Shown piece by piece: positions 1 to 14,162 of a stretch of DNA of 64,000 nucleotides. The notes beneath the pieces were generated by a model. It saw nothing but the letters and a program-made list of their open reading frames with translations. It did no database searches and had not been told where the DNA came from. This stretch comes from Muscardinus avellanarius. Lineage: Eukaryota > Chordata > Mammalia > Rodentia > Gliridae. Positions within the stretch are counted from its first letter, which is position 1, and each line of letters begins with the position of its first letter. Location: positions 26,542,792 through 26,606,791 of the forward strand of contig OY726572.1 of the NCBI GenBank assembly GCA_963383645.1, written 5' to 3'. The translations under genes and the position numbers were made by a program.

Positions 1-585
1 TGTGGATTTAAACTTAATTTCTAAAAAACTTGCAATATACTAGTAATAAAATAATTGACAAAACATATTCTTCTTTCCCAGATTATTTAAAATAGCAAAC
101 CATTGCTTATTAATTAAGTGTAGTCCATTTTTATTTATTTGGGGTGGGAGGTATTAGGAATTTAACCCATGGCCTCATGTGTGTTAGGCAAGCGCTTTAC
201 CATTGAGCTACGGTACAGCCCTGTTCACTATAATGTTGAGTAAAACTAGAAATGATATATAGCCTAAGCTTGGCTAGTTTTTCATTGAAGAGTATCATGT
301 ACATATGGATTGAATATCTTATGTTACTCTCTTTCTTAGGTGAATGTTAAATTATTTGATAGGATATTTTTATTATGTTGTGGCTCAAATACTTTTATGT
401 TGGAAAATAGCTCCAAATTAATTGTGAAGAAATTCAGAAACAAAATATGAGATGGGCTATACATTTTGATTTTATAAGTTTGTACTGAATGACATTGAAA
501 GCTGCTGTGTTTCTGTGATTTTTGTAAGACTGTGAAATTTAGTTCAGTTTCTTGTTTGTGATTGCTGAATTTTCTCTTCCTGTAG
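1..585. other. Intron upstream of exon 1 (partial)
   Basis: AT-rich intronic sequence. Positions 135-222 hold a minus-strand ID-type SINE: reverse-complement A/B-box tRNA-like sequence with aggcaagcgctttaccattg. Nothing else is recognisable in 223-580 apart from the acceptor tract of exon 1. Confidence 0.7.
135..222 (-). repeat. ID-type (tRNA-Ala-derived) SINE
   Basis: Read on the minus strand, it matches the tRNA-Ala-like ID body, including the segment absent from the compound SINEs of this window (gtagctcaatggtaaagcgc, then ttgcctaacacacatgaggc). It carries full A- and B-box regions. It is old and lacks a clear tail. Confidence 0.7.
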
Positions 586-865
586 CTTGCCCTTCCTCCG
601 TGTCTGTTGAAGTAAGTGCAGATGGGGTAAATATGCTGCCTTTGTCCACACCTGTTGTTACAAGTGGTCTCACCTACATAAAAATCCAGCTCGTAAAAGC
701 TGAGGTAGCTTCTGCTGTCTGCCTTAGACTGCATCGTCCACGTGATGCCAGCACATTAGGCCTTTCACAGATTAAATTATTGGGCCTCACCGCTTTTGGT
801 ACCACTTCATCAGCAACAGTTAATAATCCCTTCCTTCCATCTGAAGATCAGGTATCCAAAACAAG
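586..865 (+). CDS. BIRC6: BIRC6 exon 1 of window
   Basis: The acceptor is a pyrimidine tract ending tgtag at 581-585 and the donor is acaag|gtatgt. The exon takes two bases to finish a split codon, reads 92 codons from [13 protein letters not shown] to [13 protein letters not shown], and leaves two bases (AG) that join the next exon's T to make Ser. The segment is a beta-rich, probably galectin/jelly-roll-like part of the scaffold ([20 protein letters not shown]). A cryptic CAG|GTATCC lies 14 nt upstream of the real donor; using it would shift the frame. Confidence 0.95.
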
Positions 866-3800
866 GTATGTGTTGTCTCATTCTTTAGAAAACTTTGGTA
901 AAATAATTTTAGAATTTTTTTTCCTGTGGTTCCTTTTTTAGTTCTTTGAAGTTCTTTGTTCTAGCAGTGTCTTTATAATATCATCATTATATTAGTTGTA
1001 ATGGGGATTATAATTTTGTTGAAGCAATACCCCTGAGACTGACTAAAATTGAAATCTAGCCAGGTGTAGTGGCGCAAGTTTATAATCTCAGTACATGGGA
1101 GGCTGAGACAGAAGGATTGTAGGTTCGTGCCAGCCTCAGCAACTTAATGAGGTCCTCCCCAACTTAGTGAGACCCTGTTTCCATGCCAGGCGTGGTGGCG
1201 CACACTTGTAATCCCCGCACTTGGGAGGCTGAGACAGGAGGATTTCATGGGTTCAAACCCAGCCTCAGCTACATAGTGAGGCTTTCAGCAACTTAGTGAG
1301 ACCCTGTTTCCAAATAAAATATTTAAAAAAAGGGTCTGGGAGTATAGCCCAGAGGTAGAAAGCCTCTGGGTTCCACCCCCAGTACCACCAAAAAAAAAAA
1401 AAAAGAGAGACCCTGTTTCCAAATAAGAAAGAAAATAGGGCTGAGGGTGTAGCTCAGAGATAGTATGCCCCTGGGTTTGCTCCCCAGTACGAAAAAAAAA
1501 ATGAGCTTCATCTGTTTAATCTTGGAAATGACTTGCAGTATGGCATATGCATTTGTAGCTTCTGGTTTCTTGATCATAGTCTATGGATTCGCCAGTGCCT
1601 ATGAGCAAGAGTATTCCTGAGCCATACAAACTGACCATAAAAACAGGGAACTAGTCTTATCTGCTCATTCTTAAATTCCAGTTATTAAATCAAAATAAAA
1701 AATTAGTGAATCAAACAAATAAGGACCTGAATTTGTCCTCTGAGCAATATTTGTATGGTAAATTTTGATGATTGAAAATTTGGTAAAGGGGTTTTGATGA
1801 AAGTATTATCTGATAAAATAGGATTTTACTTTTATTCTCAAGGTGGTGAGATCAATTGCTCTTTAGGGAGAAAGAGGGGAGTGGTATTGTCAGTTTACTG
1901 GCCATTTTTGTTTGTTTGTTTGTTTACTTGTTTTTTTTTTGAAGCAAGCATGTAGTTCCTAAATGGTATGAGTACCTTGTATTTGATATTTTAGGGCACA
2001 TTTTGTCTGCTTTTAATTCTTAATCTTTTAGATTGATTGGTGCTTGGTAAGAAATACGGCATGCTGATCTCTAAAACTTTTGTTTACCTGTCAAGTAGCT
2101 TGAGATTTTTGTGATTCCCGATGAGTCATCTGGTTGTATATTTTAGTATCGGATGGCTACGATTATTGCATCACTGCCTGACCCACATAAGTGATCTGGA
2201 AGGAATGATGGCGAGTGCAGCAGCGCCCACGGCCAATCTGCTGCAGACTTGTGCTGCCTTGCTGATGTCACCCTATTGTGGAATGCACTCGCCCAACATC
2301 GAGGTGGTGCTGGTGAAGATAGGACTGCAGTCCACGAGGATTGGCCTGAAGCTTATAGACATTCTCCTAAGAAACTGTGCTGCATCAGGCAGTGATCCTA
2401 CAGGTGATGATTAACCTTCATATTTTATTTTTCCATATCTGCAAAACATCACAATTGAAGAACTTGTGATGTGTCATTAACTCTTTCTGGAATTTCTTAA
2501 TTTTTCGTATAGCTTTGTTATCTTTCAAGTTTGATTTCTCTTGTTGGAATTTATAGACTTATTGTTAATGAATAACCAAAAAATTCACTTGTTTACATTT
2601 CAGATTTATTTATCATACTTTTTCTTTTTATTCTGTGTTATAAGACTTGAATAGCCCTTTGCTTTTTGGAAGACTGAATGGACTGTCTTCTGACTCAACA
2701 ATAGATATTCTTTACCAGCTTGGCACCACTCAGGATCCTGGAACAAAAGACAGGTATATGATGATATGTTCGCAGACACACTGTAGTGAATTTTACTTAT
2801 GATACTTCTTAGATGAAACCATAAAAGTTAGGACAGTACTAGGCATGGTGGTGCATCCCTTTAATCCCAGTACTTTCAAAGCTGAGACCGGAGGATCACA
2901 GGTTTGCAGCCAGTCTAAGCAACTTAGCAAGACCTTCAGCAACTTAGTAAGTCCCTGTTTCAAAAAAAAAAAAAAAAGTAAATAGGGTGGAGGTGTCTCT
3001 CAAAGGTAGAATGCCCCTGGGTTCAATCCCCAGTACTACAACAAAAATATTTTTAAAAGACAGTATTTTTGGTTTTTGTATATCTTTTCAGTCAACCATA
3101 TTGTACTAACATCTTTGCAAGGTGATAGTATCATACTAGCTTAGGTAGTACTGGCTTACTAAAGATGAACGTAGAAATACTGTGTCCAGATCTGGCGTGG
3201 TGGTGCATGCCTAATAGTTCCAGCACTTGGGAGGCTGAGACAGGAGGATAGCAAGTTCAAAGATAGCCTAAGCAGTGTAGCAAGACTCATCAACCTAGTA
3301 AGACCCTGTTTGAAAACCAAAAATAAAAAGGTCTGAGCAGGGTTATAGTTTGGAGGTAGAATGCCCCTGAGTTTAATCCTCAGTACAAAAAAAAAGAAAT
3401 TTGAAAAGAAACAGTCAAAAATTCATAGTATATTTAAATCTTGACATTAAACCTTCTTCTATTTATTTAACCTTTTTATACAAATTCTAAAGCATTATTT
3501 CTTTATATAGTGTTGTTTTCAGATAGTGAATTCAAAGCTGGGCATGTTTTACTACTCCTAGGTTTAGGGGTCGGGAGGTAGGTAACCCTTGAAACAGCAT
3601 ACATTTGAGGGTGTGTTCTGTTGTCAGGTTAGTGACATGGGTGGCTGCTTGGGGTCCAAGTATGTGAAACACGCTGTATTTTATGAGATTTTTATGCAAA
3701 GAAGAATTAATCCTGATCACTGCTAGAAGTATTGTACATTTTCTATAAATTGAGAAATTTTAGAGTTTGTTAAAATGTATACCCTGTAATTCTAGATGAT

Positions 3801-5151
3801 ATAAGAATTAATCAAGTTATTTAAAATTGATTTACCAAATAGTATTTATTTAATGAGTATTAATTAATGTTATCTCAAGCCTTCTAAGCAATTAAAATTG
3901 GAAAGATCATTGAAAAACTGAAACAATTATATCCTGTTGCTTTTATAAATTTTTCTTTATGTAGATGAAAATGTTTAAGAACAATTACCATTCTCATAAA
4001 CACCTTGCTTACATGTAGATTTGGTATTTAAATGAAAGGTTAGTCTTGGTGTTATTAGTTATTGGGATTCATTTTCTTCTTTGAAGAATTCAGGCCTTGT
4101 TGAAATGGGTCAGTGATTCTGCGAGAGTGGCTGCTCTGAAGAAAAGCGGCAGGATGAACTCTGTGTGCCCTAGCACGTCCACCATCGAGTACGGGCTCCT
4201 CATGCCGTCGCCTTCTCACTTGCACTGCGTTGCTGCCATTCTCTGGCATAGTTACGAGCTGCTTGTAGAGTATGATTTACCAGCACTGCTGGACCGAGAA
4301 CTCTTTGAGTAAGTATGCTGGTAAAAACCCATCCCACTAGATCACTCTAGGTTTTTACTTATTAAACGGTAGTTTACATGTTTTTTGGATAAAATTAGTA
4401 TTTCAAAAGTAGCAATTATAATCCCTTGGTAATGAGATGTCACGCAATATATTCCTTCAGGTTGCGTGTGTGCTTTTGCGTGTGTGTGTTTTGCTGGATA
4501 TCGAACCTAAAGCTTGTGCGTGCTAGGCAAGTGCTCCACCACTGAGCTAACCCCAGCCTGCCTTGTTTTAAAAGATACATTAGCAGTGTTGCCTGCTTTT
4601 CTCACCTGAAGTTAGAGTGCTCTGTCATAAAGCCAGTTATGTTTATTCTCACTTGCTAATTTACCCAGGAAAGTTACTTATCTTCTTTGTTGTTGTTTTG
4701 CCTTGCTGGGCATGGAACCCAGGGCCACTTTCTACCTCCAAGCTCTACCCCCGGCTCTATTTTTTATTCTGTATTTTAAAACAGGATTTCACTCATTTGC
4801 AAAGGGCCTCATTAAGTAGCACCTGAGGCAGTCCGCGAACTGCGACCCTCCTGTCTTAGTCTTCCAAATTGCTGGGATTACAAGCGTGCACCATCACTCC
4901 GGCTGTTTTTTTTTTGGGGGGGGGGGGACTGGGGATGGAACCCTTCTACCTCTGGGCTACACTTCCAGACCTATTTTATATTTTTATTTGGAAACAGGGT
5001 CTCTTACGCCAGCGCAGCTGACTTCCAACCTGCACAATCCTCCTGTTTCCGCCTCCCAAGCGCGGGGATTACAAGCGTGCGGCACTATGCCCGGCTGGCT
5101 TAAACTCTTTTATCTTTAATGTACAACTGTGGAGAAAAATAGAACTACAAT

Positions 5152-5214
<63 letters not shown>

Positions 5215-8200
5215 GGTCTGGGGATGGAACCCAGGGGCATTCAATCTCCAAGCTACACCCTCTGCCCTATTTTTTATTCTTTATTTTGAAACCAGGTCTC
5301 ACTGAGTTGCAGAGGGCCTCACTAAGTAGCTGAGGCTGTCCACGAACCACGATCCTCCAGTCTCAGCCTCCTGAATGCTGGGATTACAAGCATGTGCCAC
5401 TGCACCCGGCTTTAGCTACAAATTTTAAAAGACTACTTTTATACATTGTCCTTCTGACATTCTTTTATCGTATTTATTTCTATTTACCACATTACTTTGC
5501 TGAACTTACTTTTTGGTAATAGTCTGTAGCTAAACATTACATTTATTTTAAACATTTCCTTGATTTACAAAAGGTAGCCCTTTTTTTCCTCTGGTCTGTT
5601 ATCCGACCAAATTATGCCATACAGGTGGCATATTTCATGACTTATTAGTGAACCGTATTAAGTTTTCAATTTGCAAATCAGAATTTATGCTAGCCAGCTA
5701 CATATCAAATTTAATGTAAACATTTGTTTGGTGTATTTTTCTTTTTTTGGTGGTACTGGGGTTCCTGGAAGCCCTTCTACCTCCGGGCTACACTCCCAGA
5801 CCTATTTTATATTTTTTTTATTTGGAAACAGGGTCTCCTAAGCCAGCGCACGTGGCTGGCTTCGAACCTACGTGATCCTCCTGTCTCCACCTCCCAAGCG
5901 TGGGGATTACAAGCGTGCGCCACCAACGCCCAGCTGGTGTATTTTTTTTTTTAAACATGACTTTATTGGGTTACATGATCATGGTAGAACTTTTTTTTTT
6001 TTTTTTTTTTTTTTGGTGGTACTGGTGGTGGAACCCAGGGGCCTTTATACCTCCGGGCTATATCCCCAGACCTATTTTATACTTTATTTGGAAACAGGGT
6101 CTCACTAAGTTTTCTGAGAGTCTTACTCAGTAGCTGAAGCTGGCTTCGAACCTGTGTGATCCTCCTGTCTCAGCCTCCCAAGTGTGGGGATTACAAGCAT
6201 GCATCACCACACCCAGCTAGAGCTTTCTTTCTTTCTTTTAAGATGAATTACTTTATTTTTTGGACTCATTTTGTGTCTAAGCTAAATCCATTGTGCCTAA
6301 AATCTTCAATGACCTGTATTTCATAAGCACTTACAGTCCAGTGTTATTTAATGTTTTTTCAGAGTATATTTCATGTGTTATAGAAATATTTGAAAGTCAC
6401 TCCTTTCTAAATAATTACTGTATTATTAATGTGGTATCTTTTATTTCTCTAGGTTACTTTTTAATTGGTCTATGTCTCTTCCTTGCAACATGGTTTTGAA
6501 GAAAGCTGTTGACAGTCTACTGTGCTCCATGTGTCACATCCACCCAAATTATTTTTCCTTGCTCATGGGCTGGATGGGAATTACCCCTCCCCCAGTGCAG
6601 TGCCACCACAGTCTGTCCATGACAGATGACAGCAAAAAGCAGGATCTTAGTTCCTCTTTAACAGATGACTCTAAAAATGCACAGGCGCCTCTTGCACTAT
6701 CGGAGTCACACCTGGCAACCCTTGCTTCATCTTCTCAGTCTCCAGAAGCTATCAAACAGTTATTAGACTCAGGTTTGCCTTCACTTCTTGTGAGGAGTCT
6801 GGCTAGTTTTTGCTTCAGCCACATTTCATACTCAGAAAGCATTGCACAGTCAATAGATATTTCCCAGGACAAACTCAGACGGCATCATCTTCCACAGCAT
6901 TGTAATAAGATGCCTGTCACGGCAGACCTGGTTGCTCCCATTCTGAGGTTTTTGACAGAAGTTGGCAATAGCCATATAATGAAAGATTGGCTTGGTGGTT
7001 CTGAAGTCAACCCGCTGTGGACAGCGCTTCTCTTTTTATTATGTCACTCTGGGTCCACTTCTGGAGGACACAACTTAGGCGCACAGCAGACCAGTTCAAA
7101 ATCAGCTTCCATTTCTTCAGCTGCCACAACAGGATTGACCACTCAACAGAGGACAGCAATTGAGAATGCAACTGTAGCCTTCTTTCTGCAGTGCATTTCA
7201 TGCCACCCTAATAATCAAAAGCTGATGGCACAGGTAAGAGAGGAAAAACTGTCTTAAGCTCTATGTGACCGGTTATTTTGGTATGCTTTTTTTTTTTTTT
7301 TTTTTTGCATGATACTGGGGATGGAATGCAGGGACATTATACCTCTGAACTACACCCCCTGCCCTATTTTTTATTTTGAAACGTGTTCTCACTGAATTGC
7401 AAAGGGCCTCACTAAGTAGCTGAGGCTGTCTGCGAACTGTCATCCTCCTGTCTCAGACTCCCAAATGCTGGGATTGCAAGCATATGCCACCACGCCCAGC
7501 AGAGCTGAGTTTCTTGATTTCTCTGTATATTCTAGATATTAGTCCTCTGTCAAAGGAGTAGGTGGCAAAAATCTTCTCCCATTCTGTCAGCTCTCTGGTG
7601 AAGTTCTTGATAGTTTCCTTTGCTGTACAGAAGCTCTTCAGCAATCCCACGTATTGATCCCAGCCTTTTGGTTTCTTGTGCTTTTGGGCGTCTTGTTGAG
7701 TAAGTTTTTATCTGTGCTTATGTGTTGTAGTGTTGGACCTATGCCCTCTTCAAGGAGCTTCAAGGTCTCTGGTCTAATTTTCAGGAAGTCTTTGATTTAT
7801 CTTGAATTTACTCTTTTGCAGGGTGAGAAAGTAGAGATTATTTCCATTTTTCTGCATGTGGTTAACCAGTTTTGCCAACACCATTTGTTTGACAGGCTAT
7901 CTCTTTTTCAGTGTATATTTTTGGCCCCTTTGTCACAAATCAATTGGCTGAGTATGCAGATTTGTTTCTGAGTCTTCTATTCTGCTCCATCGGTCTATGT
8001 TGTTTTTGTGCCAGTACCATGCTGTTTTTTATTACTATGGCTTTGTTGTATAAAGTCACTATTGTGATTCCTCCTGCATGGTTTTTGTTGCTGAGAACTA
8101 CTTTGGCTATTCTGGGTTTTTTCTTGTTCCAAATGAACTTAAGGATTGATTTTTCTTTGTGAGGAATGATCTTGGTAATTTAATGGGTATTGCATTAAAG

Positions 8201-11200
8201 AATTTGTAGATCACTTTTGGAAGTATGGCCATTTTGATGATACTTATTTTGCCTATACATGAACATGGAAGATCTTCCATCTTCTCGGGTCTTCTTTGAT
8301 TTCTTTTTTCATTGTTTTATAATTGTCTTTGTAGAGGTCTTTGGCAAAAGTTAAAAATAAATTGATTGCTTTTTAGGTGTTTATTGTGTGAAATACTTTA
8401 GTAGTAATCTTCCTTTCCCATAGAAATGTTTTTTATTCTTTTATCTGCTTCTGTATAAATATATCTTAAGATAAAATAATTTCTGTTTTAGTTGTTGACT
8501 TGATATTAAATATATGTGATATGAATTTGTTAGTTCACATTCTTAATTTTTTAATATATTCTTCAAAATAATAAGCTGAAGCCAGGCATGGTGGCACATA
8601 CTTTAACAGGCTGACACAGGAGGATCACAGGTTTCAGGTCAGCTTCAGCAACTTTGCAAGACTGTTTCAATGTAAAAAATAGAAAATATAGCTAGGGTTG
8701 GAGCTCAGAGGTAGAATACCCCTGACTTTGATGCTTAGTACAAAAACTTTTTTGAATTTCTTGCCTTGCCAGGTACTCTGTGAACTTTTTCAGACATCTC
8801 CTCAGAGAGGGAGCCTTCCAACATCTGGGAACATATCAGGGTTTATTCGAAGACTATTTTTACAGTTGATGCTGGAAGATGAGAAAGTGACAATGTTTCT
8901 TCAGTCTCCCTGTCCAGTGAGTATTTAACACTTAATCTTAAAGGTAGCATGTTTGTAAATATGATCCTATAGCTTTATCTGAGAGCGTGCAGTTATCTCC
9001 TATGTTATTCTAATTTCTAATACAGTAAACCGTAACTAGAACAAACTTAATATTTATTTATAGAACCTAAATCTCTTTAGAATAACCTACCACTATCTCT
9101 TGCCTAGAAGAACATAATTTGCTGTACCTTGTGTAGTATGATTTGACTTTGGGAAAACATCACCGAATATTAAGTAAAATGCTACTCTTGCCAAAGTTCA
9201 CCAACAAGCCATGTGATAAACACATCACATAAGAAACATAGGATAAGCTTTTAAATACTTTGTATACTTTAACTTTTTATTCTTGCTTTTCAGTTTAATT
9301 TGTATGATATATTTTCTAAAATGTTGGCCTCTTGATTTCATTTTTCAGCTGTACAAAGGTAGAATTAATGCAACTAGCCATGTGATCCAGCATCCAATGT
9401 ATGGAGCAGGCCACAAGTTTCGTACTCTTCACTTACCAGTCTCAACAACATTATCAGACGTTCTTGACCGAGTGTCAGGCAAGTTAGATTTAATATTAAT
9501 TTTTATTTTACTCTATGCTAAATGCATGTGAATTTTTATTAGTTTTATAACTTTACAGCTTCTACTCAGCAGCCATTTAATGACTAAAAATGGTCAAAAT
9601 ATCTTGAGACATGAATGAGAAGCCAATCATACAGACAAAATATGTAATACCTTCAGACATCAGTAGTTCTTTCTGAATGTGAAATATTGTGTGCAGTAAT
9701 GACAAAATGGGCAACTAGAAATGCAGACAGCCATTGGAAATTATTGATGGAATTTTCCCATAGTAAACCATTTGGTCATTTATAGTTAATGAATCGCAGG
9801 ATATTAGATTGGATGAAATAATTCTAATTAGTAAACGTTTTGCAAATCTAGAGACAAAATGAATGATGAAGAAACAATGAAATTGGTAGACTTGAATAGT
9901 CTTATCATTTATAGTTAGTCAAGAGAGCAGAGAAAACACTTTCTCTAGTACATTGTACTGTATTACTGGATGAGGCTTTTAAACAAGATACAGGCTAAGT
10001 TGGGTATGGTAATGCACGCTTGTAAGCCTAGTACATAGGAGGTTGAGACAGGAGGATCCCAGGTTCGCAGCCAGCCCCAGCTACTTACTAAGGCCCTCTG
10101 CAACTTAGACCCTACTTCAAAAATAATGTGGGGTGTAGCTTGAAGATAGAATGCCCCAGGTTTCAATCTCTAGTACTGCAAAAGAGAAAAAAAGATACAA
10201 GCTAATTTTAAAATGCAGGTTTTTTTGTTTTGTTTTGTTTTTTGTTTTTTGCGTGTCTGGGGCTGGAACCCAGGAGCATTCAATTTCCGAGCTACACCCC
10301 CAGCCTTCATTTTTATTCATTTTTATTCTTTTCTTTTTTTTCTTCTTCTTTTTCTTTTTTTTTTTTTCTTTTTTTTTTTTTTTTTGTGGTGGTACTGGGG
10401 TTCCTGGAAACCCTTCTACCTCCAGACTACACACTCCCGGACCAATTTTTATACTTTTTTTAAAAATTTGGAAACAGGGTCTCCTAAGCCAGCTCAGCTG
10501 GCTTCGAACCTGCGCGATCCTCCTGTCTCCACCTCCCAAGCGCGGGTTTACAAGCATGTGCCACCATGCCCGGCTCTTTATTCTTTATTTTGAAACAGGG
10601 TCTCACTAAGTTGCGGGGGACCTCACTAAGTAGCTGAGGCTGTGAACCGTGACCCTTCGGTTTCAGCCTCCTGAATGCTGGGATTGCAAGTGTGTGTGTC
10701 ACCACACCCAGCTCTAAAACATCAGTTTTTACTGGCAGAAAACATCACCAACTTTAGATAGTTGGAGATGATTGCCTCTTGAATGAAGCCATTGAGTATC
10801 TGTGTGCAGCACTATAATTTATCCTAGGGATGTAAAACTGAGCAGAACACATATCCTGCCTTTTTAAGTAATTATGGTTTAATGTGTGTTGGATATAAAA
10901 ATAATCTGAAGCTGTTGTGGTGACACACAGTTGTAATTTTAGCATTTGGGAGGCCGAGGCAGGAGAAGCACAGGTCTGTGGCCAGCCTCAGAAGCTTGGG
11001 GTTGTTGCACAGCTCACCCAAGCTCTTTTTATTTTTCCCTCTGATTTTAAATTTTTGGATAATTTTTATTCATACATTTTCAAAATACTTTGGTGCTTGT
11101 CAGTGTTCTTATTTTTAAAGTGTACAGGCTTAGCGGGGTGTGGTGGTACACACTTGTAATCCCAGCTTTTGGGAGGTTGAGACAAGAGGATCGCGGGTTT

Positions 11201-14122
11201 GCTGCCAGCCTCAGCTACCTAATGAGGCCCTCTGCAACTTAGTGAGACCCTGTTTCAAAATAAAGAATGAAAAAGAAGGCTGGGAATGTGGCTCAGAGGT
11301 AGCATGCCCCTGAGTTTTATCCCCAGTACCACCAAAAAAAACATATACAAGCTTTCTTGAACATATAGTCTATTTGTGTTATTTATTTTATTCACTATGA
11401 ATGTTATGTTCTTGTCTTTTTATTTTTGTGACATTATTTTTGTTTGCCAGAAAAATATGAATACTATTTGATATTTATTTTGTATCTTGTTGTTGTCAGA
11501 AATATAGTTAAGTTACTTAAAATAGTTGCTTTTAGGCCCTGCGTTTAAGCTTTGTTAGGTTATGGCAGGGTGTTTGTTTGTTTGTTTGTTTGTTTTTTCT
11601 TTCGGGTCTGGGGATGGAACCCAGGAGCATTTGACCTCTGAGCTACACCCTCTGCCCTGTTTTTTATTCTTTATTTTGAAACAGGGTCTCAGTAAGTTGC
11701 AGAGGGCCTCACTAAGTAGCTGAGGCTGTCAGTAAACCGCAATCCTCTGGTCTCAGTCTCCCAAATGCTGGGATTACAAGCGTGTGCCACCACACCTGCC
11801 TTCTCTTTATTCATTATTTTGAAACAGGGTCTCACTAAGTTGCAGAGGGCCTCATTAAGTAGCTGAGGCTGTCCGTGAACTGTGATCCTCCAGTCTCAGC
11901 CTCCTGAATACTGGGGTTACAAGCATGTGCCACCATGCCCGGCTTGGTTATAGTAGGTTTTAATCTCAGGCGAAACTTAGTATGATGGTGGAAATTTTTT
12001 GTAAACATATGTTACCTAGTTTGGTAATTTGAATACATTAAATGTGACTGGTTGACTAAGAAACTAAAGTTTTTTAAATCTTAATTTAACTTTAAATAAA
12101 CATGCTGTATTAATTAGTAAAAATAGTTTAATAGATTTGAAAGTACAGGTCTAAGGCTTATTTGACCCCAATTCCTGAAGCCATACTTTTCTGCTTTTAG
12201 GAATTCATTGGCCTCTCATTTGAGGCTCTGCGGCTGTTTCCCTGGTTGTTTTTGTTGTTGTTTTGTTTTGTTTTGTATTTTGGTACTAGAGATTGAACCC
12301 CCAGAGGCATTCTGCCTTCAACCTTTATTTTGAAACAGGGTTAATTGCAGAAGGCCTAAAGTAAGTAGCTGAGGCTGCAGTGACCTGTCCTGTGATCCTC
12401 CCATTCCAGCCTCCCAAGTACTGGGATTTTAAGAGCACCACTACGGCCGGCCCCTTGCTTTCTTCTGACACCTTCCCAGACCTTGAATTGTTTCCTTACA
12501 TGTATGTGTTTGTTATTACACACTGGAACCTTGAAGGAGACCCCACTCACAGATCTCTAGAGATTTCTTCACAAATCTGTCCTCCCTGGAATGTGTCCTG
12601 TGAACTACAGCCAGTTGCCTTTATCCTTTTGGAGTCCCAGCTCTGTATCCTCACCCTAGGGCACAGGAGCTGTTCTGAGGTGTGGCCTGGGAAACTTCCT
12701 TCAGACAGTAAGCCAGAATGAAGGGAGAGCTCAGCACCTTTGTTTAAGTGCACATACCCGGGCATGGCTGCCCTGCCTTAACCTGGTGCTCCGGGTGTAC
12801 GAACTATTATTTCATGTATTTTCTCAATTATTAGTTATTTCCAGTGAGCATAATTTTGATTCTTATCATCTCACCTTGGACAGAAGTGAAATTCTAAACT
12901 GGAGCCACTTCAAAGAAGGAGTTTGAGAAAAATTTTTTATGGCAGCCATATCTTTTCAGTATTTAAGTGCCACTTGTTTTTTTAGGATGGGGCAGGAGTA
13001 CTTGAGGCAAAACCTAGGGGCATTTTACCTGTGACCTAAGCCACCAGCCCATAAATTTTGTTTATTTTTAAACAGGCTCTCACTAAGGTGCTAAGGGTCT
13101 CACAACATTACTTGCTGAGGCTGGCCTCAAACCAGTGATTCTTCTGTCTCAGCCTTCAAGGCAGCTAGGTTCACCATGCCTGGTTTATTTTTGAGACACA
13201 GTTGATTTTGAGAAATTAGTTGACCTTCTGATTGTACTATATAAATTCTAATTAGCTAGTGTTTTTCACATGGTTTTTGTACTTTGAGTTACTCTTGTGA
13301 TTTTTTTTTTGGGGGGGTGGGTCTGGGGATGGAACGCAGGGGCATTCTACCTCAGAGTTACATCCTCTGCCCTATTTTTTATTCTTTATTTTGAAACTGT
13401 CTCACTGAGTTGCAAAGGGCCTCACTAAGTAGCTAAGGCTGTCTGCAAACTGAGATCCTCCAGTCTCTCCCTCCCAAATGCTGGGTTTCCTACTGCGCGC
13501 CACCATGCCCAGCTACTTTTGTGAATTTTAAAAAATTACTTAAGTGTTTTTCAGTCAGACTCATGTTAATATTTTTGCCATTTGGAATTGTTTGTTTGTT
13601 TTAATTTTACACACAAAATAGTGGAAACTAAAGGCAGTCACCAGTTACTATTAAGAACCTTTAGACAACAGCTTAATAATAAGAAAATCTCTGGTATTTT
13701 TTTATGTATTTAAAGAAAAACTATAGCCGGGCGTGGTGGCGCACGCTTGTAATCCCCGCGCTTGGGAGGCGGAGACAGGAGGATCGCGCTGGTTCGAAGC
13801 CAGTTGCGCTGGCGTAAGAGACCCTGTTTCAAAAATATAAAATAGGTCTGGGAGTGTAGCCCAGAGGTAGAAGGGCTTCCAGGAACCCCAGTACCACCAA
13901 AAAAAAAAAAAAACTATAAAATAGGAAATGTTGGAGACAGACGTAGTGGTACATGCTTGTAATCCTAGTTCCTGAGAGGTTGAGGCAGGAGGTTTGGAGG
14001 TTCAAGTACAGCCTGAGCAAGTAATGAAACACTCATCAACCTAACAATACCTTGTTTCAAAATAAAAATAGGGCTGGGAATTTAGCTCAGATTGCCCTTG
14101 GGTTCAATCTCCAGTACCCGCC

Positions 14123-14162
<40 letters not shown>

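Larger units (their letters stand above)
4309..6452. repeat. Intron with run of minus-strand SINEs
   Basis: It holds an ID-type fragment (-) at 4480-4560. Compound SINEs, all minus, follow at about 4690-4903, 4904-5098 (subtype C), 5213-5411 (subtype A, preceded by poly-T and GT repeat), 5742-5935 (subtype C) and 5990-6221 (subtype B). The 5412-5740 and 6222-6450 stretches are unique intron. Confidence 0.8.

Noticed and set aside
851..856. U12-type donor in exon 1 (GTATCC)
   Set aside because: It lies inside the exon, the rest of the U12 consensus (TT) is missing, and the real GTATGT donor 14 nt downstream keeps the BIRC6 frame.
10117..10609. Long overlapping open frames on both strands (up to about 150 codons)
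   Set aside because: They run through SINE and poly-pyrimidine sequence; the same peptide words ([25 protein letters not shown]) recur in dozens of SINE copies, so this is SINE translation, not a gene.
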